NCBI GenBank assembly: GCA_032629725.1
Contig: JAFEVB010000007.1
Span: 1,054,001 to 1,118,000 of the forward strand
DNA: 64,000 nt
Direction of reading: 5' to 3'
DNA from: Gremmenia infestans
Taxonomy: Eukaryota > Ascomycota > Leotiomycetes > Helotiales > Hamatocanthoscyphaceae
The position numbers were made by a program, and so were the translations under genes. The notes under the pieces are model-generated. The model worked only from the letters and a program-made list of their open reading frames with translations. It did no database searches and was not told the DNA's origin. Below are positions 44,729 to 56,239 of this stretch, piece by piece. How positions within the stretch are numbered: position 1 is the first letter of the stretch; every line of letters begins with the position of its first letter.

Positions 44729-45839
44729 ATGTCTTCGCCTACAGTACGTTTTTCCCCGCCCTCAACGCCAGGCAGGACCAGAACCAGAATCTAATATGCC
44801 CTGCTACAGAAAATGCCTTCTAAAGGCCCTTATCCTCCAACGGTGGCTGGCCTGGGAGGCACACCCACCACAACCCTTGATGACCCTATAACGGCCGTCT
44901 TCCTCTTCCTCTTCGTATGCGGTGCCATCACACATATGACAATCCTACAAATCAACCTGAGGAGGGGCACAAAATTCATTATGAGCGGCATGACATTTGG
45001 TTTCTGCAGTAAGCTTCCTCTATTTCTCTTCTACCAAAATTAAAGTACTAAGTCCTACAGTGGCCAGAATAACAGCTTGTACGATGCGTTTAGTGTGGAG
45101 CACCCACCTACACAATATATCCGTCGCCATCGCAGCCCAAATCTTCATCGCGGCCGGCGTCATCCTCCTCTTCATCATAAACCTAATCTTCACCCAACGA
45201 GTACTACGAGCCTGCCATCCGCACTGGGCATGGACGAAATGGTTCTCCATGGCATTCAAGCTCTACTACGCATCCATCGTCATCATGCTCATCGCCCTCA
45301 TAACATGCACCGTGCAATCCTTCTACACGCTCTCCCACAACACGCGGCGCATCGACCGAGACGTGCAGCTCGTCGGCAGCACGTATTTCGCCGTCGCGGC
45401 GTTCATGCCCCTCCCGCTGCTCCTGCTCGTCGGCGTTCTGCCCAAGCAATCGCGCGTCGAGAAGTTCGGCCAGGGCCGCTTCAGGACCAAGGTCTACGTC
45501 CTCATCTTCTCATCCCTGCTGCTGACGCTCGGCGCAGCGTTCAGATGCGGCATTGCGTATGTGCCGAAGCCGTTGGCGCATCCGGCTTGGTATCATAGCA
45601 AAGCGTGCTTCTATATCTTTAACTTCACGATCGAGATTACGATCGTGGCGTTGTATGCAATCATTAGGGTCGATAAGCGCTTTCATATCCCGAATGGCAG
45701 CCATAAGCCTGGGGATTACAGTGGGGGGTTGCAGAGGAGGGTGAGTTTAGCGGATCGGGTTATGAGTGAGGAGATGGTTTTTGATGATGAGCCGAGCTCT
45801 GATAGACCGGAGGTGGAGAAGAGGAATGGGCATGTGTAG
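44729..45839 (+). CDS. DUF3112-family multi-pass membrane protein
   Basis: The model is 44729-44743, 44810-45008 and 45061-45839, 330 residues. The last intron (52 bp) is needed to join FGFC to MARITACTMRLVW. The first intron is optional: ATG 44729 gives MSSPT and joins in frame to KMPSKGPYPP; ATG 44813 alone gives 324 residues. About seven hydrophobic helices are visible (AVFLFLFVCGAITHMTI, IFIAAGVILLFIINLIF, IVIMLIALITCTVQSF, FMPLPLLLLVGVLP, VLIFSSLLLTLGAAF and ACFYIFNFTIEITIVALYAII). The pattern of GPYPPTVAGLGGTP and DDPITAVFLF fits fungal proteins annotated DUF3112, which have no assigned function. The C-terminal 60 residues are cytosolic-looking and charged. Confidence 0.75.
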
Positions 45840-46988
45840 GCTGGTACAGAGGCCCAGGCAGTGGAAGATGGGTCGCAGTGATGGACCCATACAGAGGCCA
45901 TAACGAGGTGTAAATCATTGGGATAGATAGGTGCATAGCGCAAGGCGTTTTGGATAGAGTTATACCCATGAGATAGTATCACGTGTAATAATAATAACAA
46001 CAATCGAGAGAATTCATCCTTGAAGATATATCGCAATACAATACAATCTGTCCCATCCCCCTCAAATCTCCTCATCTATTCCTTATCTATTCCTCATCTA
46101 TTCCTTCTCATTCACCCCCGTCGCATTCTAACCATCCTTCCTTCTTAACAGTGCTCCATACAATCCATTCATCTGCGTTTACTTATACGCACGATATAAA
46201 CTCTTGAAAATTATTGGGTTTGAGGCGCGGAAGGGATGGAAAGGGGCAATGTATGTTCTAAGCGAACCCCCTATGTAGGGTATCATGTCGGTATGGCAAG
46301 GGACTCAACGAATTTGCGCAGTATTGTGTTGAGCGCTGGAGGTGAGTACTTGTAAGAGACGAGGATTGATTTGAGTACGCTTAGTATTCCTCTAGAGTCT
46401 CGCTGGGAGGTTTCGAGGGATTTTGTCAGCAGAGGATGGTGGCATGGCTGAGGCAACAGCGATGTGAGCGAGCGGTGGGGCTTTGGCTGTGACTGGTTCA
46501 AAAAGATGAATGATTCTCTCAAGTAAAGAAAAACAAGACTTTTCATAACAATAAAAAAAGCACTCTTGCAGAATATCTCCTGCTTGGAAGCCTGCCTAAA
46601 TATTATCTATTATCTTTCGTGACTTTACTGAAAGTCGGATCTCGCTTTAATTTCAAGTCACTATTACTACGCATCCATGCCCTTCATCTTTTCAACAGCG
46701 GGATGGTAGTATTTTAAAAGTAGCTCATCTTGGCAGGTATTGCACGTCGGTTCAACTGCACTGGAACTCTCACTGAGCATATAACATTTGAAGGTCATTC
46801 TGTGGAATATAAAACAGTGCAGAAGAAAGAGAGAGACGACGACGACTTGTATGGCTCGCTTATTACATAATCAACAGCACTGTCCACAAGGTCCCTGCCG
46901 AGCCTGCCTCTTAAAGACACTCCCTTCTCTTCCTGCTTCATTGCAATTGATACGTCTGCACCCATCCAAGCACCCCCGCAACGATAAC
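45840..46988. other. Intergenic region before the FAR1-type regulator
   Basis: No separate gene was seen. The frame of the downstream gene remains open upstream to 46788 with an additional ATG (MKVILWNIKQ), but this stretch reads like leader rather than protein. Confidence 0.4.
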
Positions 46989-48585
46989 ATGTCGTTGACT
47001 CCGCAAGACAATTCGAGGTCAACCTTCTCGCAATCACAACCGCCGCGCAACGCATTTCAAGCTCAGCCAAACCTGCCAGCAGCCTTACCGTCGCAACAAC
47101 AGCAGCAACAACAACAGCAGCAGCAGCGCGCTTCCTTTTCTCGTCCGACCCACGGAAGCATTCGCCCGCAGCACAAATCTCCATATACTACACCCTATAC
47201 CCCGGCCAATGTCCAGGGTCAAGCAGGAGCTCCCCGCCAGAATGGTATTCAAAATGGAGGCCTTGGTGTTTCTGCAGAGCAGCAAATTGCCCAAGGTGTC
47301 TTGAGTAACCCGTCATCAGCCTCCGGATCCAACACCCCGCAGCGAAGACCTCCCCCACTAGGCACAACAATCCATATGCCTCCCCATGGCACTCCACAGA
47401 ACCAACCGATGAACATCCAAACCGTCCAGAACCAATCTATGAGCGTCAATCATGCTATGAACCCTACGTCATCTATGAGCCAGAACCAAAGATCTCAAAA
47501 TGGGTCTCCGCTACTTGCGGGCATGGGAGCTCAGAGACCGGTCATGCATGCTTCCCCAGCCAACTCCGCCATGTCTCGAACTCAAGATGGGTCTCCACAC
47601 GATACACAAGATCTCTCTATGATTGATCCTCAGCTGGCTATTGATCAGCAGCTTACGGCAGACCCTGACGATTCCATGGATAATTCGATGCTCGTCCAAC
47701 AACCAAACGAGGACACCCCGCCAATTATTCAAGGTGACATGCTTTCAGCGCCACCTGGAGGTAGCTATCCAACATTCGATGCACTGTTCGCACACGCTCA
47801 ATCTCATGCTCTCGCTCACGGTTACGCGTTTGTAATCGGAAGATCTAAGCGGGATAACCGTGGTTTGAAGAAGGTCTTCTTAATCTGCGATCGAGGTGGA
47901 ACAAACAAGGAGAAGGTCCCAGGCGAGCAGCGTCAACGAAAGACCAAGTCCCGGAAGTGTGGTTGTGAGTTTGGAGTTTTCGGTTTAGAGACTAAGACGG
48001 CTTGGATCTTGAGAGGACGAATCGACGGCGAGCACTTAACGCACAACCATCCTCCCAGTGAGAGTCCTACAGAGCATCCAGGAGCACGAAAACTTGATCC
48101 AAAGGCTATTGCTGCCGTGAAGGCTCTTGAAGAAAATGGTAAACGTCTCACTCCCACTCTATAACTAGTACTAACATCATCCAGGCGTCTCCGTAAAAGA
48201 AACGCTCGAAATCCTGCACCGCGAGAACCCCACCGTACGCTACCTTCCCCGCGATATCTACAATGCACGCGCAGCTATCAAGCGGGACCCCTCCCGCGTC
48301 GAAGCCACTGCCATGGAACAGCTCCCCACATTCTACAAGAAGCCTCCCATGACATTCGAAGAGAAGCTTCGCGCAGAACTTAGGACCGAAGTAGCGAACG
48401 CACAAGCAGAGACCGAGAAGACAAAGGAGGAATGCCGAAAGGAGATTGAAGATTTGAAGGAGCAGTTGAGGGACAAAGATAAGATGATTCGGAAGTTTGA
48501 GATGTTTATTGATATTTGTAATGAGAGGGTTATGGTGCAGAGGGTGAGGTTAGAGGGGGAGCCGAGTGATAGTGTTCCTAGTTAG
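46989..48585 (+). CDS. FAR1-domain transcription regulator with polyglutamine
   Basis: Exons are 46989-48138 and 48185-48585, with a 46-bp GTAAAC...CCAG intron that has a CTAAC branch site, giving 516 residues. Residues 1-250 are low-complexity Gln/Pro/Ser/Asn with an 11-residue polyglutamine run near residue 37 and a QNQ-rich section, typical of activation regions. Residues 263-355 form a FAR1-type WRKY-GCM1 zinc fold: VFLICDRGG, KCGCEF and HLTHNHPPSE supply the C2H2-like ligands. The C-terminus from about residue 440 is a charged coiled coil. FAR1 domains descend from Mutator-like (MULE) transposases; here no transposase domain follows, so this looks like a domesticated DNA-binding protein. 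The start was chosen at MSLTPQDNS; an upstream in-frame ATG (46788) is less likely. Confidence 0.8.
47083..47125 (+). repeat. CAA/CAG polyglutamine tract
   Basis: A run of CAA and CAG codons encodes eleven consecutive glutamines in the N-terminal region of the FAR1-type protein. Mixed codons make it less slippery than pure CAG. Confidence 0.85.
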
Positions 48586-48814
48586 TTCGACTTATTATTT
48601 AGGGAAGGAGGGACAGTTGAGGCATTGGATTTGCTTGGGTTGGCGTATTTAGGAGGGACGGGCACAGCTGGGGCGTTGAAGGAGTAGGGCCACAGCATAT
48701 CTGCTTAGACCTGCATTGATTTCTTGCTCCATGTTAGACATTCGCTAACTCACAAGAAAAACATTACTTTCGCTCAAAGCCGTCTTGAGATATTGCCATG
48801 CATTTATTCAACTA

Positions 48815-51154
48815 TCATATCTCAACTAACTTCCCTTCCTCCCCCTTTTCCTCCACCTCCTTCAGCGGCACCTTATTCTTGCCCTTCCTATACACCCTTT
48901 CATCCCTCGGATCGAACCCCCCCTGTCCCCACGTAGCCCACTCCGGCGTCTCCTCGCCCATATAATCCTCGGGCCTAAAAGGCCTCCCACTCTCCAAACA
49001 CCTAAAAAACGCCTCATAGTCAATCCGCGTACACCACCTCCCCCGCTCGTTTCTAAACCGCTCACTCGCAATCAGCACACAGCAGCTATGCGCATGCTCA
49101 GCCGCAATGCCGTAGCCCAGTCCGCGCTTCTCTAGCGCCGTATTCAGCGCGACGACGAAGGCTTGGATCTCGCTGTAGAAGGGCACGTTTTGCATGGTGA
49201 GGCCGGCTCCTGCCGACGACGAGGTCCCGCAGTACGTCACGCCTTTGATCTCGACGAAACAGGGCAGGCCTTGCTCGACGAGCTTGGCGTAACCCTCGAC
49301 CTCATCGTCGATGTTGAAGCCCTTGACGAGGGTCAGTCGGAACACGGTGCGTTGCTCGAAGCGGCGCGCGCGCAGGATGTCCAGACAGCGGTTGAAGCGC
49401 TCCCAGAAATCCCGGTGCAGGGGCCGGTCAATCTTGCGCAGCGATTCCCGGTTCGAGGCGTCGATCGAGACGTAGAGCTGGGTTACGGGGGCCAGGGCGG
49501 CTAGTTGGTCTGGGTGCTGCGCGTTGCAGACTAGGAAGGAGGAGATGTGCTCGGCGTGCAACATGGCGGTGAACTCGTTGATGTGCGGGTAGAAGATCGG
49601 CTCGCCGACCAGAGACAGCGCACAATGTCTAATCCGCATCGCTTCTGCAAATCGCTCGGCGCGCACACCGGGCACGCCGCGCAGCATTTTGATCTTCTGA
49701 TAGTGGCCTGCCTTGACGCCGGAGAAGATGAGGTCGGGGGGGTCGACGGTCCAGCGCCAGGTTGTGCCGACTGGATTTGTGCCGTGGCGCCAGCAGAAGA
49801 CGCATTTGTTGGAGCAGGAGAGGGAGGGTGTTGTCTCCATGCATTGGTGGGAGGCAATGCCGTAGAAGGAATATTTATAGCAAGATCCGCGGCCACGGAG
49901 GGCGGATTTCGTCCAGCGACAGATTTTAACGCCGCTGTGGGAACCGACTATTGTGTAGCCTTGTTTTGTGAGGGAATTGTAGGTGGGGGAGTTTTTTGGG
50001 ACCATTTCTTTGACGGTCGGCGTGGTTGTGGAGGGCTTCTTGCTGTAGGTTGTGAAATCTACCTCTAGGGCTTCATCTTCGGCCTTTGGTATTGAGCCAC
50101 CAAGATCTTCAAGATCGTTCAGGTCGCCTTTCTTCTCCTTGATTTTCTTCTTGGCGAGCTTTTGCTCTTCGAATAGAACGTCGTCTTCTTCATCCACATC
50201 TTCGACATCGCTTTCCACAGCATCTCCGCTACCAGCAACCCCTTCTCCTAGACTTCCGGTTTCTGCAATGTGACGCAGTGTATCTTCAACTCCTTCCTTC
50301 CATTCTCTTAGTCGCTCGACGGCATCTGTCTTAGGATCTCCCATTCCAAGAGGGAATGCTCTCTTCCTCCCCGTCAACTTGGCCATCCACCTATCAACAT
50401 CTCTAGCTTGTGAACAGAAGCCCTCTTCCTCTGTTGGCCAGCCCTCTCGATCGCCAAATCCAAAAACTGAGTATCCAAGTAATGACGATAGTGGCGCAGT
50501 ATCTATCCTGAAATCATTATGCGTCTCTTGCAAATGTTCTAGGTAATTGTCGAGTACCGTATCTATGTTATATGTCGGTATGAGTATAAGGTAAAAGTAT
50601 TGGACTTCTGGATCGGATTTTGGTGGATTGATGAAATAGTCATCATAGTCTATGTATGAAAGATCCAGGATTTCGGGTTCCAGGAAAATAGTAGAGGTCG
50701 AGCTTGCAATATCTTTCGCGCATTGCGCCAGTCCTTCTGTAAAAACTTTGGCAGTCTTCTCGGTGGTAGTTGTCAATGAGGAGAAGAAGATCAGAACTTG
50801 AATTTTCTTCTCTCCCGGGACTATATTCTCTTCTGAGGACTTCTTCTTTTTGAGGCCTCCTACAATTCTTCGAGGAACTTTCTCGCCATTTGTCTTCTTT
50901 TCGAGGAATTCAACGGAACCTTTTTCATTCGCAGCCTGCAATGTCGGAGACGCCGGAGGAGGTGTATCTGAAAGTCTCTCGCGATTCACTCGCAAGTGTA
51001 GAATCGTTCGGATGGCTATGAGGACTGCGAAGGTCGACAAGATTATGGGAATGCGATATGTATGCCACAATGCGAATATTTCTTTTTTGCAGTTAGTATT
51101 CAAGTCTCGCATGAGTGATTGGATGATTGCAGAAGTATAACAAACCTGTAGCAT
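48815..51154 (-). CDS. TYW1: tRNA 4-demethylwyosine synthase (wybutosine biosynthesis)
   Basis: A single-exon frame of 779 residues (765 if ATG 51112, MRDLNTN, is used). An N-terminal membrane helix (IPIILSTFAVLIAIRTILHL, residues ~34-53) fits an ER-anchored fungal Tyw1. A flavodoxin domain starts near KIQVLIFFSSLTTTTEKTAKVF. An acidic linker precedes the radical-SAM domain, whose CX3CX2C cluster site is CSNKCVFC, near residue 445, followed by WRHGTNPVG; EIKGVTYCG lies further on. The enzyme condenses N1-methylguanosine-37 of tRNA-Phe with pyruvate carbons to form the tricyclic imG-14, using SAM and 4Fe-4S clusters. Length and domain order match yeast TYW1. Its 3' end is 230 bp from that of the FAR1 gene, tail to tail. 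Confidence 0.95.
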   Translation of the reverse strand: MLQVCYTSAIIQSLMRDLNTNCKKEIFALWHTYRIPIILSTFAVLIAIRTILHLRVNRERLSDTPPPASPTLQAANEKGSVEFLEKKTNGEKVPRRIVGGLKKKKSSEENIVPGEKKIQVLIFFSSLTTTTEKTAKVFTEGLAQCAKDIASSTSTIFLEPEILDLSYIDYDDYFINPPKSDPEVQYFYLILIPTYNIDTVLDNYLEHLQETHNDFRIDTAPLSSLLGYSVFGFGDREGWPTEEEGFCSQARDVDRWMAKLTGRKRAFPLGMGDPKTDAVERLREWKEGVEDTLRHIAETGSLGEGVAGSGDAVESDVEDVDEEDDVLFEEQKLAKKKIKEKKGDLNDLEDLGGSIPKAEDEALEVDFTTYSKKPSTTTPTVKEMVPKNSPTYNSLTKQGYTIVGSHSGVKICRWTKSALRGRGSCYKYSFYGIASHQCMETTPSLSCSNKCVFCWRHGTNPVGTTWRWTVDPPDLIFSGVKAGHYQKIKMLRGVPGVRAERFAEAMRIRHCALSLVGEPIFYPHINEFTAMLHAEHISSFLVCNAQHPDQLAALAPVTQLYVSIDASNRESLRKIDRPLHRDFWERFNRCLDILRARRFEQRTVFRLTLVKGFNIDDEVEGYAKLVEQGLPCFVEIKGVTYCGTSSSAGAGLTMQNVPFYSEIQAFVVALNTALEKRGLGYGIAAEHAHSCCVLIASERFRNERGRWCTRIDYEAFFRCLESGRPFRPEDYMGEETPEWATWGQGGFDPRDERVYRKGKNKVPLKEVEEKGEEGKLVEI

Positions 51155-52142
51155 ATAGGTTCCATAGAGCCCTTAGGCTCCAAGTATCGTGATCCATCGC
51201 GATAGTTGGATGGTTTTGTCCTGGAGTGGATTCGAGATTTTGATGGAGGGGAATTTAAGGCTGCGGTGGGGTCTCCCCGAGACGCGGACGCTAGCGGGAT
51301 TAGCTTCCATTCCAATATCCTCACTCCCCTTTTCTATTAACTCCCCCGAACCTCCTCAAACTCCTCATTATGCTTCATCGTCCTGGATACAATAAGCCGC
51401 AATTGTGACTTTTGATGTCTTACATCGCCTATCACAATATGCCTGGTGCCACCTTTCTGTCTACCGCGAGGCTTCTCTGAGTTGGGAGGAGGCCGTAAAA
51501 CACTGCAGGGGTCAACGTGAAAGGGCCCTGCCCTTTTCTCTGCCAACAAAAAGAGGCAGAGATTCAATTTGATTACCACTCTCTTGGGATGTGTCTCTGG
51601 CAAGTGCTCTGCTAAATGAACTGCAGTCAGTATCTCAGTTCCAGAAACCTAAATTTTGAAACATCACAACCCACCTCACGCTGTTTTGTCACTTATTCAT
51701 CAAAGCAGGACTAATCAAGTTCTGTAACATAAGTATATGAGTTTTGTGTATGACTAGCTCTTCGCAATAAGTAATGGGTAGTACCCAGCCCTTGTATCAT
51801 CACCATTCGGGAACTTCAGCAATACTGAATGGAGCCGTAGGATATAATACAGTATTCGTACGTGTGTGGTAGAAGTATTTCTGGAGGGAAAGCAACGATC
51901 CTGCGTACCCAGACCGCTCCACATAGAGTTGGAAACCCTGTGATAGCGTGGCCTTCGAATAATTGGGTGTTGCAGCTGCTGGAAATCTCCAATCATACCA
52001 TGCGGTACGTGAGAGATGTTCATGGACTTTCCTAACGCTTCAGGTATCAGGACCAAAACCCTTGAAATGGACGGCATTATAACACTCCCAAGCTCTGCAA
52101 TTTCCTTGCGATTGTGCTCTCTGGTTTTTCAGAACCGATTAT
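51155..52142. other. Intergenic region between TYW1 and the LPMO gene
   Basis: The left part is the TYW1 promoter. Minus-strand frames at 51337-51603 and 51754-52077 (88 and 107 codons) have ATG starts but no recognisable family. I do not call them genes. Confidence 0.4.
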
Positions 52143-53672
52143 TCACCCATCCGCCGTAATCATTTGCCCATTCATTGTGAAACTTGCGCATCCGTTACTA
52201 CTTCTCCATCCGCGACGCCCCTGCCCACTTTGCCAGTGAGCAGAATGCCTCGAAATTTGGTACTTGCCACCACAGGTGCCGTACTCGGCCTGGCATTCAA
52301 TACCGCAATATCTCTCATCGCTCCCGCACCAATTATGCCTTGAACAACAATCACCAAACGCGCTACCCTTGCAGGTTTGTGCTCCACCGCAGCGGCCGTC
52401 AAAAGATGCTTTCATGACGGGTGATTGGGAAGTGGACGAGCTTGGTTCTGGCGTCGGAGCTGTCTTGGTGGATGTCGTTGTTGTGCTTGAGCTTGGTTCT
52501 GTAGAAGAGCTGGCTGCTTCCACCGGACTTGGGATTCCTGTCATAAGAACTTTGTTCTTCTGTGGCGGGCCGTTGAAGTTCCCTGCATTACAAGTATCGC
52601 GTACTCCGTTACATTTCGCTTCCCATAATCTACATCCCTTTGAACCGGTTGGCGGAGCACTGTTATAGCATTCACTGGCCAGGTCGAAACAGACCTTTGA
52701 GGCCTGTTGAAGATAGTGAGTATAAGTTTGTAACATGAAAAGAGAGTACGAAAACACTTACATTTTTGCATCCGTCGGATGTTGAATATGATTCCAGTTC
52801 AAGGGCCCACCAGTTGGCATTCGTTACGACTACATTGAATCTGTATGGCAAAAGCCCCTCGTTTTGCCTGTCGACTGGCTTGACTTCGACACTGCTGCTT
52901 CCGTCCTTGTATAAAGCGGGTCCTAGAGCAGGATATGGCCATTTCGGGATATAGATGTTGAAGAGAACAGCGGGGTCAGTGGGTTCAACATAACCTGGGA
53001 TCTTGACAGTGTCTTTAGGCAACGAGGTCGCAGTCGAGTTCAAAAATATCTGTGCACATCCAAGATAGAACTGGGGATTCGGAGGATTCTTATCCGCTTG
53101 ATGGAGAGCGAGCAGCTCCGGCCGCACAAGATAGTATCCACCGGCGAGGTTCTTAGGGACTTTGACGGACAGCATGCCGTTGTTTTTCATCAGCTTCTCT
53201 GTACACCACTGCGATGTTCCAGCATCGTAAGTGTCTTCCCATATCTTGAACCAGCCATCTCCGACTGCTTTATCCTGGATGGCAGACTCAACGCGCTTCA
53301 TGTAAACTGCACAAGGCCCTTTGTGGGATATATCGATGGCACCGGGTTGGGAGTTATCAGCGTATTCAACGAACAGAAAGTCCAATTTCGCCGCTTGTGG
53401 AATCGAGCAGACACGTCCGACACCTGCAGTTCCTCCGTACCCTGCCTCTTGTTAGTCAGTCATGTCAGAATCTTTGAGTTTGACGTACCGCAAGCCATGT
53501 CATCGCTCTTCAGATCGTTGATGGGAAATGTGGCATTGTTTGGGGTCATCGGCATCCGCACACAGGTAGCGGGGCTTTGGTTGACGTCGTTAATGAAAAG
53601 AGTTGTAAAGACAGTATGTGCAGTACCCATTTGCAATGCGGCTAGCACATAGGAGAATTTAAGAATCCTCAT
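52143..53672 (-). CDS. AA9 lytic polysaccharide monooxygenase with CBM18 chitin-binding module
   Basis: Exons are 53489-53672, 52762-53441 and 52703 down to 52143, with introns of 47 and 58 bp. Residues 1-18 are a signal peptide; cleavage before His19 (HTVFTTLF) exposes the copper-ligand amino terminus. The second ligand is His101 in DISHKGP; LLALHQA and QFYLGC supply the outer-sphere His and the axial Gln/Tyr set. A Ser/Thr linker (SSSTTTTSTKT) leads to a hevein-like CBM18: DGRCGG...GDCCSRHNWCG...YCGIECQAEYGTC. AA9 enzymes oxidatively cleave cellulose and related glucans; CBM18 binds chitin or GlcNAc. The 3' end has two readings: unspliced to 52143, or a further 43-bp intron (GTACCA...GGCAG) ending at 52172 with VTDAQVSQ. 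The second looks more natural. Confidence 0.85.
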
Positions 53673-54306
53673 CGTGGATTTGGGTCGGGTAATCGGTTTC
53701 TGGTGTTTATTGGATTTCTCACGATGCCAAAGCGGGTTATGAAGAGAAAAGATTGCCGCAAATAAATATTATTGCAATGCACAACCAACAATAACCGCAG
53801 GTTTGCAAGCCAATTTCCATTCACGGGCTAGAAACCGCTCTGTGGGTGTAATCCTGACTCGGACTTACATTATTGTGTGGGATTCCTGAGGTTGATCTGC
53901 TACAAACTTTGAATGTCGTTCGCAAAGGAAGTGTATTCGGTTATTGTTGCGCTGAACGCCGCTGGCCTGTGAATATTAATTTAGATTCAATGAACCTGAC
54001 AATAGGCTTGTGAATAGGTGTGAAAGAGGACAATAGTAAGCAAAGGTCCAACAACCCGTATTTCGACAATTGGGAATTAAGTAAAATCACAACCAGAATA
54101 ATTCCAGTGTTGACATCCTTCTAATAATATATACATTTCGTCTCTCGAACTTGACACAAAAACTTACATATATGAGTGTTTCGAATTAAGAAGCTCGAGT
54201 CCAATACCCAGTCATGGGGCTACACCTGGACGCGCCTACGGGAAGCTGCAGGTTGCACAACTTTTAAAAGCAGGAACAGTCCCAAAATTTCCAACCGCGA
54301 TAAAGC
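53673..54306. other. Intergenic region, LPMO promoter side
   Basis: No coding frame or RNA gene was recognised. It holds the likely promoter of the LPMO gene and the 3' end of the Zn2Cys6 gene. Confidence 0.5.
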
Positions 54307-55707
54307 TCATGGATAATCGGCTGCGGAAATTGCATTTGACTTAAATGCGTTGCTGTTCGCTACATCGTGTAGCTCTATGGTGTCTAACGCAAACTTGAGT
54401 GTTCTATCAAACCAAGGCTGTAAGTACCACCTCAGAGGTGCTTGCTTCATGATAATACACCAATGAATAAGAATCTCCAAGGCTGCAGGGCAACATTCTT
54501 GGAGGCGAGCCATGAAAGCTTCTGGGACCGCGGAAGGCCAAATCATGAACTGCTTCCATAAGAAGGGTGAACCCGAAATAGAGTTTATCCACGTCTCAAG
54601 AGCATCAATGGCTTCATAATCTACAGAGGCCGCTGCGTATAAGTTACGATCAGTTTCACGCGTCTCCGCGAGGCGTCGTTTCAGAACTTTGAGGCTTTCC
54701 AATGTTTGGTTCTTGACCATGTTGAACTTCGGGCTAGCAAAACGCCCCAGTGGGAGAGGAAGGGCCACCCAAGCCCCTTTTACCTTGACGGATCGTTCAT
54801 TCATGGGGAACAGCCTTCCAGTGTGTCTCAATATTGACAATAGGTCGTAAGGATTAAATGGAGGTAGTAATTCGTTGCTGAGAGCTCCCCGCTCTACAAT
54901 CAAAGGGAGGCTGAGTCCGATGATACCAGCGGTAGCGGCGAACGCAATTGCTACCCCCAGATCGTCTCGCGAGATCTCTTGGACCGAGGTTCTGAACTGA
55001 CGAGAAGCTTCAATTTGGTATCGGCACGCCAACATAGAGTATTCCAGAGCATTGGGGGAGCCAAGATAACATAAATGAATCGCTGATACTGCCAAGATGC
55101 TGTGTCGAATGAAAAGACATCTCCTTGCCAGCGCAGGCAGGGCGATAGGCCAAACTCTGCATTCTTTCGGGTCCTGGCCGAGGGCAACAGTAAAGCACGC
55201 GTTCGACAGAAAGTGGTGCATGAGTTCCCTCTCCGATCCTCTTAGAGTATCCACGAAATCGAGGGAATCGGATGGAGGCGGCTGAAATTCCCAGTAAGGC
55301 TCGAACTGGGCAGCGGCTACAGCAGCCTCCGGAGATCTGGTCAATTGGACTCTCGTAGCAATGCTGTGGTAACTGCAAGCTTCCTTACACCTCCGATAGC
55401 TTGAACAAATAGGACCAACACAGTCACACTATTTGCATCAAGTCAGATTGATTCTGTCCTTCCATGGGATCCGATTTGAGCATACCTTGACCCGGCGCGT
55501 CTGAGAATAGATGGAGATCAGCAATTGTTCTTTGAGGGAAGTTTCAGTTTTGAAGGAGCAGGAAGTGCCTGATCGATTAAGAAAACCTGGATCCAAGAAA
55601 GACGTTCTCGGAGTCCAAACAAACTCCATGTAGGAGAGAAGTTATCACACCTTGCATTGGCGGCATCCATTCCTCGTCTTTGCATGATATGCCCGGAGAC
55701 CGCGCAT
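54307..55707 (-). CDS. Zn2Cys6-type transcription regulator with altered zinc cluster
   Basis: Proposed exons are 55651-55707, 55486-55500 (15-bp microexon) and 54307-55428, giving 397 residues. Joining them builds the cluster C15-x2-C18-x6-C25-x6-C32-x2-Y35-x6-C42: NGCRQCK, TRRVK, then CDCVGPICSSYRRCKEAC. Spacing is exact for a Gal4-type binuclear cluster, but the fifth cysteine is Tyr (TAT instead of TGT). Extra Cys27 and Cys38 are present. The remainder resembles the fungal-specific regulator domain common after short clusters (FVDTLRGSERELMHHF, LARRCLFIRHSILAVSAIHL). It would be nuclear; its targets are unknown. Upstream in-frame sequence reaches an ATG at 55911, but the start beside the cluster is more usual. 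Loss of a zinc ligand could make the domain weak or non-functional. Confidence 0.65.
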
Positions 55708-56239
55708 TGTTCTTGAAGTCAGATCCAAATCCAGAGCCAGTAACGGGTGAAAATAGTGAAGAAAATCTTCAATTCGAAGCCGTTGTAGCAAGAACGTCGC
55801 GGCTTGGGCCGCTTGGTGTATCGCCCCGCGTCGCCTGGAGGAACTAACCCCTCGGCTACAGTACTGGTATGCTCCTATTCCTTCCTTGCGGCTTGAGCAC
55901 TCTTTAGACAAGGATAATTATTGCATTTGTGGCTGTGTATCGTATCCCCGATTTCTGATATATTAGATAGATCCCGGAGACTAAAGCTTCTCAATTAGGT
56001 TTAGTGTACGAGGTACAAATTGCCGGGTTTCTAGATTGAGCCTAGATTATAGTAAAACAGGCTTAGCTTATACTCACGTGACACCGTATAAGACGCGTAT
56101 CTAGACCTGTTTTGCGTATTGAAACATCAAAAGCGTGATTGATTCAAGTTTTTAATAGTAATCACATAGTTATTCATGCTCTACATCTACAAACGCCGTC
56201 TTCCACCACATAACCCTCAGCAAGTCCCCATCTAACATA
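55708..56239. other. Divergent promoter region
   Basis: This stretch separates the divergently transcribed Zn2Cys6 gene and the methyltransferase gene and presumably holds both promoters. Alternative in-frame coding of the regulator up to 55911 cannot be excluded. Confidence 0.5.
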
